Source: Siphonodentalium dalli
Taxonomy: Eukaryota; Mollusca; Scaphopoda; Gadilida; Siphonodentaliidae
DNA length: 64,000 nt
Reading direction: 5' to 3'
Assembly: GCA_032622095.1 (NCBI GenBank)
Contig: CP136063.1
Coordinates: forward strand, 77,353,980 to 77,417,979
A model generated the notes under the pieces. It was not told the DNA's origin. It was given only the letters and a program-made list of their open reading frames with translations, and did not search any database. The position numbers and the translations under genes were made by a program. Below are positions 56,441 to 64,000 of the stretch, piece after piece (the stretch's first letter is position 1; every line of letters begins with the position of its first letter).

Positions 56441-59400
56441 GTGATAAAGTTACCCAGGTTCCAGAAATTGTGATAAAGTTACCAAGGTTGGAGAAAATTC
56501 TGATTAAGTTACCCACGTTAAGCAGATATCACAATGCGAACGCGATTTGAAACTGACTGTGGGAAATTCTGTACATACACTGGGTATACGACCGGTAAAT
56601 AGTTGTTTGACGGTAAATAGTTGCCAGTCCGTGATAAGCCCCTCAGTGCATGGGTACATCTTAAACTCGTGGGTAGAACGCTAATTCGTCACGCAACGTT
56701 ACGAGGGATAGCTGGGCCTATATGGCACGATTAACCCTACACACTGAGCAGCATGTAAGAATCATTCATGCATTATAATCGAGAAATTTACATATAAAAC
56801 TTTATTCTCAAAGTCCCAACCAAATATAACTCGTTTAAAAAAAAATATCGATGTATTTTCTATGGCCAAACATTCTATGTTGTAGACAAATGTCTTCTGA
56901 TATGATTATTATTGACACGTAGCAAAGTCGGTTCTGTTATACATGTAACTGAATAATGATATGAACGGAGAACGTACGACAACAAATGATATATTCCATA
57001 AAGTTATGACTACAGTATACCTCTATGAAAATTCAGTTTTCACGAGAAAATGCACACTGAATCTACGACATCACAATACACATCATACCCAAAGACATGT
57101 TTCTACAACATGAGATGAACATCCAGAAGAAATCTCAAGAAATGCGTTATATGGGGGAACTCTTAAAATTCACTTTAGCACCGTAAATCACCCACTGGAA
57201 TGCACGTAAGATTCATATACGCTCTAGTATCCAATTGGTAATCACAGTCCCAGTTAAATATTAGACACTAAATGTACCTCCAAATACATAAAGAAAAAAC
57301 TCCCTGACAACGACTCTTAACTGTACCCACTGACAGCGTCTTTCAACCGACTAACAACTGTTTAACGCCTAACCACCATCAACAACTATTGACCGCCAAC
57401 AACTATTTACCGCCCTGAATACCCAACATGGTTCGGTTTTGGCAAGTGATACCTCTCATTGATCATAAATTAAGAAATACAAGAAAACCATAATCAGAAA
57501 TGGTAACACCCTCAAGATTATATTATTACGCATAAATATAAATTATAAAAACAAATGTTAAATATATAGGTTACATGAATGCACCGCCTCAGAATTCCGT
57601 TAAAACAACTAATCCTTCAAATTATTACAAAAAACTACGGCTTATTCAGGGGGGGGGGCGGAAAAAAACTGCGGGACACAACGTACCGGGGGTGGGGGGG
57701 GGGGGGGGTACCTAGGCGTCAAAAATTTACACGTAAATTTTTTCCTTATTCATTTAGGGGGGGGGGGGGGGGGTTGTCGGAAAAAATGTGCATGTAATTT
57801 TTTTCCAAATATGTATTTTCAGACTCACAACTTTCTCTCATATTATAGAATATGGATTAACCTTAATATCCAAATCATATATAGATGAGTAGTACAATCC
57901 ACCTAAAAACAATTTTGGATAACCACTGTCTTGGTTTACATGTGATATTGACCCCATTAACCCTCTTAATAATGCCGACTATGTCAGTGTCTACCAGTCG
58001 AATGCAGAATTCTACCCTGCGATCGCTTATCTGGCAAATTTTTACTGCAGAACTATCCCATGTATTAAACAATTTCTCCTCCAATGGTATCAGAAAACAG
58101 TTATATGCTGGTATCTCACTCATCTCATTTGCATCTTTTTCAAAGTCGAGGTAATGACTAGTTGTCATTTTTTAAAGTGCATACAAAGCGTTGCGATCAC
58201 CAATATACATGTTTGTACATGTCATGACATCACGAGGTACAAATCTGCGTTCTACTGGTAGACAATGACCATTTTAGTCATAATAATCTAAACTAAGTTA
58301 CCAAGCACCTTCTCGTGAACTGTATGCTCCGGTGTTTTTTTCGGTTTCCGGTCAAACCGAGTTGTTGTCCGGGGGGGGGGGGGGGGGTACCCAAACCGAA
58401 GAAAACTGTTTTTTCCACCCTGTGTCTGCAGTTTTTTTCCGCCCCCCCCTGGCTTATTACTGCAGGTTTCTAATTCCCCACACCAGAAGTCTCTAAATGC
58501 GGATAAAAAATCGGAGTCATTGTGTTCCCGCCATAAAATCTTCAACAGTGGTCCAGCCATTGTTGATATCTAAACATTGAAAGCAATTAATGCGGTCATA
58601 ATAGTTACATACTGCAACTATCACTCTAGCGAATATGATATGATTGATAGAACAAACCACTATTATGATGATCGTGTCGCTATTTGTTTAAAAATACGTA
58701 TCAATTGACATATACGGTACCGTTCCCTCATTAAAATCAACATATTTCGACCATTTTAGGGGACCTCCGCAAATTGATCTCAGCAAATAGGGACCTACTG
58801 CTAATTGTCACAACCGAAAAAAAAACATTATCTATAAATAAAACGCCCAGCGAACCACAACTATCTAGAATCTCTAGGACAGTATACACCCGAGGGCGTT
58901 AATGACCACGGGAGGTGGTCATATTGATGTATTTGGTTGCTGTATGTTAAATTTTATTAACCTGGGTAACTGTATCACACTCTCCCCAACCTGTATAACT
59001 TGATCACAATTCTCCCCAACCTGGGTAACCTTATTGCAACCTGGGTAACCTTATTACAACCTGGGTAACCTTATTACAACCTGGGTAACCTTATTACAAC
59101 ATGGGTAACCTTATTACAACCTGGGTAACCTTACTTATTACAACCTGGGTAACCTTATTACAACCTGGGTAACCTTATTACAACCTGGGTAACCTTACTT
59201 ATTACAACCTGGGTAACCTTATTACAACCTGGGTAACCTTATTACAACCTGGGTAACCTTATTACAACCTGGGTAACCTTATTACAATTCTCCCCAACCT
59301 GGGTAACCTTATTACAACCTGGGTAACCTTATTACAACCTGGGTAACCTTATTACAACCTGGGTAACCTTATTACAACCTGGGTAACCTTATTACAATTC

Positions 59401-59815
59401 TCCCCAACCTGTGTAACCTTATTACAACCTGGGTAACCTTATTACAACCTGGGTAACCTTATTACAACCTGGGTAACCTTATTACAACCTGGGTAACCTT
59501 ATTACAACCTGGGTAACCTTATTACAACCTGGGTAACCTTATTACAATTCTCCCCAACCTGGGTAACATTATTACAACCTGTGTAACCTTATTACAACCT
59601 GGGTAACCTTATTACAACCTGGGTAACCTTATTACCTTATTACAATTCTCCCCAACCTGGGTAACATTATTACAATTCTCCCCAACTTGGGTAACCTTAT
59701 TACAATTCTCCCCAACCTGGGTAACCTTATTACAATTCTCCCCAACCTGGGTAATCTTATTACAATTCTCCCCAACCTGGGTAACCGTATTACACTTTCT
59801 GGGTAACTTTATCAC
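56441..59815. mobile_element. Putative foldback-like element with unequal minisatellite arms
   Basis: The left end GTGATAAAGTTACCCAG (56441) is inverted at the right (CTGGGTAACTTTATCAC, to 59815). The left arm has about three ~30-bp units (56441-56519); the right arm has some 40 units of the same sequence inverted, mostly shortened to 20 bp. Inside, CGGTAAATAGTTG near 56591-56620 is inverted near 57392-57415. The interior (57640-58450) has several long G/C homopolymers. No clear target duplication, so element status is inferred. Confidence 0.5.
58958..59815 (+). repeat. 20-bp minisatellite (ACCTGGGTAACCTTATTACA)
   Basis: About 40 units of ACCTGGGTAACCTTATTACA. A longer variant inserts ATTCTCCCCA, giving ~30-bp units; these dominate near 59640-59790. 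Small insertions such as TTACTTATTACA appear twice. Confidence 0.95.
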
Positions 59816-61324
59816 ACACAAAACGGTGATAGTGACCAATTCAGCGTCAGTTCTTTTGTGAGATTGGTCCGATTGCTTTATGAGAGATATGTGCTGGCAC
59901 CCGGTTGACGGGTTACAAAGATATAGTGTGCAGTGCAGTAAGATTAAGTGGCCGCTCGTGTAGCATACGAAGTAACGTTGGCATAATGAACGCTGGAAAT
60001 CTTTTGTTGGGATTGGATTTCATTCCCAATGGAGCAAATATTAGGAGCTTAATGTGTCGGCTAGATTGAAGTGAGACTGACATTCGGCGAACTTGGTCTA
60101 CTGTACCAATAATAACTGTCTGCGGGGATCGAAGTCAGCTGTCCGTCATAGCAACTTTTACCAAGGCTATCTAAATATGCTCTATTTGCTCCCGGTGTAC
60201 TACTTCCAGCAACAAATTGTCTATGAAACCTGTTTTTGAAGGTACGCGTGCATTTCTATTCGAAAAACAAACAAACAAACAAACAAAAACGTTAAATATC
60301 AAACATATTTGACGTAAACGTGTTTTCTATACTAAATACTCATTGGCGAGTAGCTTCATTAGGAACTGTTCAGATAATCAGTTTAATTCATATGTCGTTT
60401 GTTGCTTATTATCTGAACATTTCCCACTAATGAATTTTAAATATGTATGAATCTTTCAGCAATTATATTTTGTATTCATCTGACTGTCTCTGCTAATTTA
60501 TCCTGAACACCCCTCCAAATGAATAATAGATAATTCCAATGTATACCTGTATAACTGAACGGGAGAATCCAATTAGTATAGAATGGGTTGATGTTCAAGA
60601 AATAGCAACATATTCTGTCCCAGTTTGTGGAGGGGTAACGGGTAAATTTTTTTACCGAGCACGTATAAGGGGATGGGTGGGCGACCAAGAGGACACAGAA
60701 GCAACTTTTTCCACAGCTCATAACAAATTTTCCTCCATATTTTTCAACTTCTTTAGCCTAAAAACTTAGAGATAATGTCATTTTAACATCGAAACTGCCT
60801 TTTGACAGCTTCATGCAATTGATTGTTTCTTGTTGTAAAATTACTAAATGCCCAGTGTTTGTCAGTCTAGGTCACTCCGAATATAAAATACATGGGCATA
60901 TTGCATAAGCAATCACTGCTATGCCAATCTTTTTAATCATATACTTCAGCCTGTGATACCGGTAGGTAGCTTGACAGGAAACAGACAACAAATGGTGAAT
61001 ATTCTAATATTCTTCCGAATTTTGTTTATGTCGGTTTATAAGGGGTTGGCTGTCGAAAATTTGTCGAAAAAAAAAACTTGCTAAAACGGAAAACAATTCG
61101 GTCGACGGGTGGCGTTGGTTCCGAAAATGGCCAAAGGTAAAAATTGTCATATATATTGTCCACCGAACAGAGATAATCAATTTAACCGTAAAATATTCGA
61201 CGAACTAGCAATTTGATATATATATATACATGACTGCAACTTTTTCCAATACGGACTTTGTGTTTACATCGACAATGATTATGGCGCCATGTATCGATGG
61301 TGGTATGTTTGTCCATTTATTTTT
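59816..61324. other. Intergenic, nothing recognised
   Basis: A CAAA microsatellite at about 60266-60286 and a small inverted repeat at about 60365-60420 (TGTTCAGATAAT ... ATTATCTGAACA). No supported gene. Confidence 0.45.
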
Positions 61325-62165
61325 AGCCTTTTGACAAACGTCACATTCATATGGGTGATCGCCTGTGTGTGTTCTTATATGATTTGCAGGGTTTCTTGAC
61401 TAACTAAACGCCTTTCGACACACGTCACATTCGTATGGTCTATTGCCGATGTGGAGTCTCTCATGCTGATAGACTTGCGGTATGATTGAATGCCTTCCTA
61501 CATACGTCACACTCGTATGGGCGATATCCGGTGTGTTTTCTCTTGTGTGTTGCTAGGTTTTCTGAATCACTAAATGTCTTATACATGAATTGTCGTCCAC
61601 GCCACACTCGTATGGGCGTTCGTCTGTGTTGGTCTTCTTATGTAATGTCAGACTCCACATATGACTAAAGTCCTACTGACACGTCACACTCGTATGGTCG
61701 ATCACCGGTGTTAGTACTATTATGCATTGCCAGCCTCAACATATGACTAAAGTCCTTCTTACCACGTCACACGCGTATTGTCGATCATCGGTGTTGGTTC
61801 TCTTTTGCATTGTCAGATTCAATATATGACTTTATTCCGTCTGACGCACGACACACTCGTGTATGGGCTATCATCGGTGTGGGTCCACTTGTGCATGATC
61901 AGACTCCAGATATCACTGAATGCTTCGGGCACACGTCACACTCGTATGGTCGATCACCGGTGTTGCTACTCTTATCATTGTCAGACTCCACATGTGACTA
62001 AAGTCTTTCTGACACACATCACACTCGTATGGTCGATAACCGGTGTGGGTCCTCTTATGCATTGTCAGATTCCAGATACATGTATGAATGATTCCGTCTT
62101 ACACACGACACACTAGTGTGGGCGATCCCCGGTGTGGGTTCTCTTGTGCATGGTCAGACTCCAGA
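61325..62165 (-). pseudogene. Decayed C2H2 zinc-finger array
   Basis: On the minus strand the linker-finger signature (T/H)G(D/Y)RPYECDVC recurs about every 84-91 bp (plus-strand markers near 61397, 61420, 61509, 61600, 61687, 61767, 61850, 61937, 62028 and 62108), the 28-residue spacing of C2H2 fingers. One finger still reads ECDVCRKAF; another has [20 protein letters not shown]. Frames change repeatedly and stops interrupt it (for example AFS followed by TAG), so no intact protein can be read. It may be a transposed or retired copy of a KRAB-less zinc-finger gene; no upstream exon was found. Confidence 0.8.
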
Positions 62166-62259
62166 TATGGTACCTCAAACTTCGCAACTGTTGGACATTT
62201 CCAACCTAACACCATCGCCTTTGTTGTTGGCAATTTCCAAATGAGTGTCAATTCAATTC

Positions 62260-63232
62260 AAACATTTGACCGAAAGGATGAACATATTCGACTTTTGGTA
62301 TCAAACAACACATTCATGCACACTAAATACTGGTGGCGCATGAAACTATCAGACCAAATTCAACCTAGTGTTTGTCTGAAATTTCCAACTATAATTTTGG
62401 GCCAGGTGTGAAAATTCCAAAATTGAATTTTTTTTACTAAAGTGCTACATCCCTCCACCTTATTTCGTAACGTCTCTGTGTCAGTCATATTGTCGAATAA
62501 ATAATTTGAATAATAGAGTATCCGTAGAATTATTCAACTAATTGGTATATATGACTCTTTTCCACAGCGGAACATAAATCTATATCGGATGTCAAACAAT
62601 AAAATCTCAGTCAGGAATACACGCGCAAATATGCTATTCCTATTTCTTGTGATAATCCACTTCGATTTCCTGTCCATAGATTCCCCGAGGCCAGTTAAAC
62701 TAACGAGAAATTCTGAAAAGATGCGAGAAATAAACGTATACACAATTTAATGATAATAATATATTAAGACACATGAGTTAATAGTATCAATCCAAACATT
62801 TGACCGAAAGGATGAAAATATTCGACTTGTGGTATAAAACAACACTAAACTATCAGACCAAATTCAACCTATAGTGTTGGCCTGGTATTTCCAACTATAA
62901 TGTTGTGCCAGGTGTGAAAATTCCAATTCCAAAAATTTGACTAAAGTGGGTAGTGATACACCCCTCCACCCTATGTCGCAAAGTCTCCGTGTCAGTCATA
63001 TTTGTCAAATAAATAATTTGAATAATACGCGCCGTAGAGACCCGTAGTATTATTCAACTAATTGATATATATGACTCCTTTCCACAGCCGAACATATTTC
63101 TATATCGGATGTCAAACAATAAAATCTCAGCCAGGAATACACGCGCAAATGTGATATTCCTTATACTATTTCTTATGATAATCCACTTCGATTTCCTGTC
63201 CACAGATTCCCCGAGGCCAGTTAAACTAACGA
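62260..63232. repeat. Tandem duplication, two ~450-530-bp units
   Basis: Unit 1 (about 62260-62720) and unit 2 (about 62795-63232) share ACATTTGACCGAAAGGATGA, GCCAGGTGTGAAAATTCCAA, CAAACAATAAAATCTCAG and TTCCCCGAGGCCAGTTAAAC in order. Both minus strands encode a similar peptide (LVSLTGLGES.DRKSKWII), but its conservation reflects the duplication and I do not recognise it as a gene. Confidence 0.8.
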
Positions 63233-63450
63233 GATACCAATAGCGAGAACGTCCACAATTGAATATGAATTCAGTCGTTGAAGGCTGAACAAATTTACAT
63301 TTTACGCTAAACACATTAAATGATAGAATATTTTATTGTGTTATTGTAGTTACATTCAATACATTTACTTGCGCTGTCATATTGTACAGTTGCATATCTG
63401 CGATATACATCTATAACATGTTTCCGCTTAGTTACTGTTAATCCCGGTCT

Positions 63451-63700
63451 TAAAGGGACGCAAGGCATTCGAAATGCGTTCGTGCGAATACAACTATGTA
63501 AAACAACTATCATCAACAAGTACTTGAAAATAAAAATAGATTGACTTTGTTATTATTTTCATTATTGGTCAAAACCATTGTGAAGTAAATATTACTGTGG
63601 AATCACCGATAAACGTTATATCATAATGGTCCAATTAGTCTTTTTAATCAAATATTGACGATAACACTGAAAAATAATTCAGAAAATTTGGAAATAAATG
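63451..63700 (+). repeat. Dispersed repeat, copy 3 of 3
   Basis: Starts AAAGGGACGCAAGGCATTCG, with AAACAACTATCATCAACAAG and AATAGATTGACTTTGTTATT, matching the 34740 copy and in part 37433. Confidence 0.55.
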
Positions 63701-63714
63701 ATAGTCACCCTGAA

Positions 63715-64000
63715 GGTACATACAACGTTTGGTGACGATCGGGTGAGGTATATTGTCCGTATAGGGTATGCCAAAGGTTTTACTCATGCAAAGATGGTTG
63801 CAGGCGGCCATGTTTTTCAGCGAAACTCGTTCTAATTCATTAGCTGCCGTCTATAGACGTGATCCTAAACATGCCTATACAATTTTAAAGTCAATTCTCC
63901 AAAACTGTGAGCGGCATGGTGTGTCGACGAATTCAAATGTGAAATCAAGGATAGTTTCTCACGGCCTTGTGTTTTAACGAATTTCTGAAAAATCGGTGGA
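63715..64000 (-). repeat. TTTAGCTCAACTT-type repeat, inverted partial copy (runs off right edge)
   Basis: Reverse complement contains GGCATGTTTAGGATCACGTC and AAAAACATGGCCGCCTGCAA, matching the interior of the 55131 copy. Its small plus-strand ORF is therefore repeat-derived. Confidence 0.65.

Noticed and set aside
58958-59815. Protein of CNKVTQVGEN repeats on the minus strand
   Set aside because: It is the translation of the minisatellite units (30-bp variants keep frame); no start context, splice sites or family resemblance.
63768-63977. Small plus-strand ORF at the right edge
   Set aside because: It falls within an inverted copy of the TTTAGCTCAACTT-type dispersed repeat.

Overview
This is animal (metazoan) nuclear DNA, most likely from a mollusc. 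It is AT-rich with sparse, spliced genes and is packed with transposons. The mollusc call rests on interspersed repeats of a type I associate with mollusc genomes (TTTAGCTCAACTT... copies near 12.0, 32.1, 55.1 and 63.7 kb) and on the style of the CR1/jockey-like LINEs; it is an inference, not a database result.

Host genes. Two conserved genes are recognisable, arranged head to head. On the minus strand, 3377-3627 is the first coding exon of SNX27 (N-terminal part of its PDZ domain); the rest lies off the left edge. On the plus strand, 8194-29150 is a complete five-exon MYDGF gene (exons 8194-8376, 12360-12410, 21695-21838, 25237-25291, 29065-29150). The exons join in frame to a 172-residue secretory/ER protein with a signal peptide, two conserved cysteines and a C-terminal KREL. 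I pieced it together by reading splice sites; most exons are too short to stand out as ORFs.

Mobile DNA. MYDGF intron 2 carries a 6.4 kb DNA transposon (14575-20965) in antisense orientation. It has long terminal inverted repeats (TIRs), each with an internal hairpin, a possible 4-bp AATA target duplication, and one long ORF of about 1,546 residues broken by a single in-frame TGA. The ORF ends in an XPG/FEN1-like nuclease domain and a cysteine cluster, so the XPG-bearing lineage of the Academ superfamily is the best guess. The other introns and the flanks hold hAT-type non-autonomous elements with 8-bp duplications (745-1652, 27736-28829, 29576-30154, 23287-24973), a MULE-type MITE with a perfect 9-bp duplication (8579-9420), a TA-flanked MITE with a nested tRNA-derived SINE (9896-10909, SINE 10377-10678), three copies of a TTAA-flanked MITE, decayed LINEs (4270-6262, 26350-26940) and several near-perfect palindromes.

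Right half. 41125-52376 is an 11.25 kb foldback element. Its two inverted arms are tandem arrays of a ~142.5-bp G/C-skewed monomer (about 29 and 36 copies) around a 1.75 kb non-coding centre, and it is bounded by matching ends and a perfect 9-bp duplication CAAATTTAA. The right arm has higher-order 4-mer/5-mer periodicity that the left arm lacks. Next to it are two further elements whose ends are tandem repeats (52423-53637 and 56441-59815, the latter with a 20-bp minisatellite), a degenerate repeat block, a decayed C2H2 zinc-finger sequence (61325-62165, minus) and a tandem duplication (62260-63232).

No rRNA, functional tRNA, CRISPR or prokaryotic operon structure is present.
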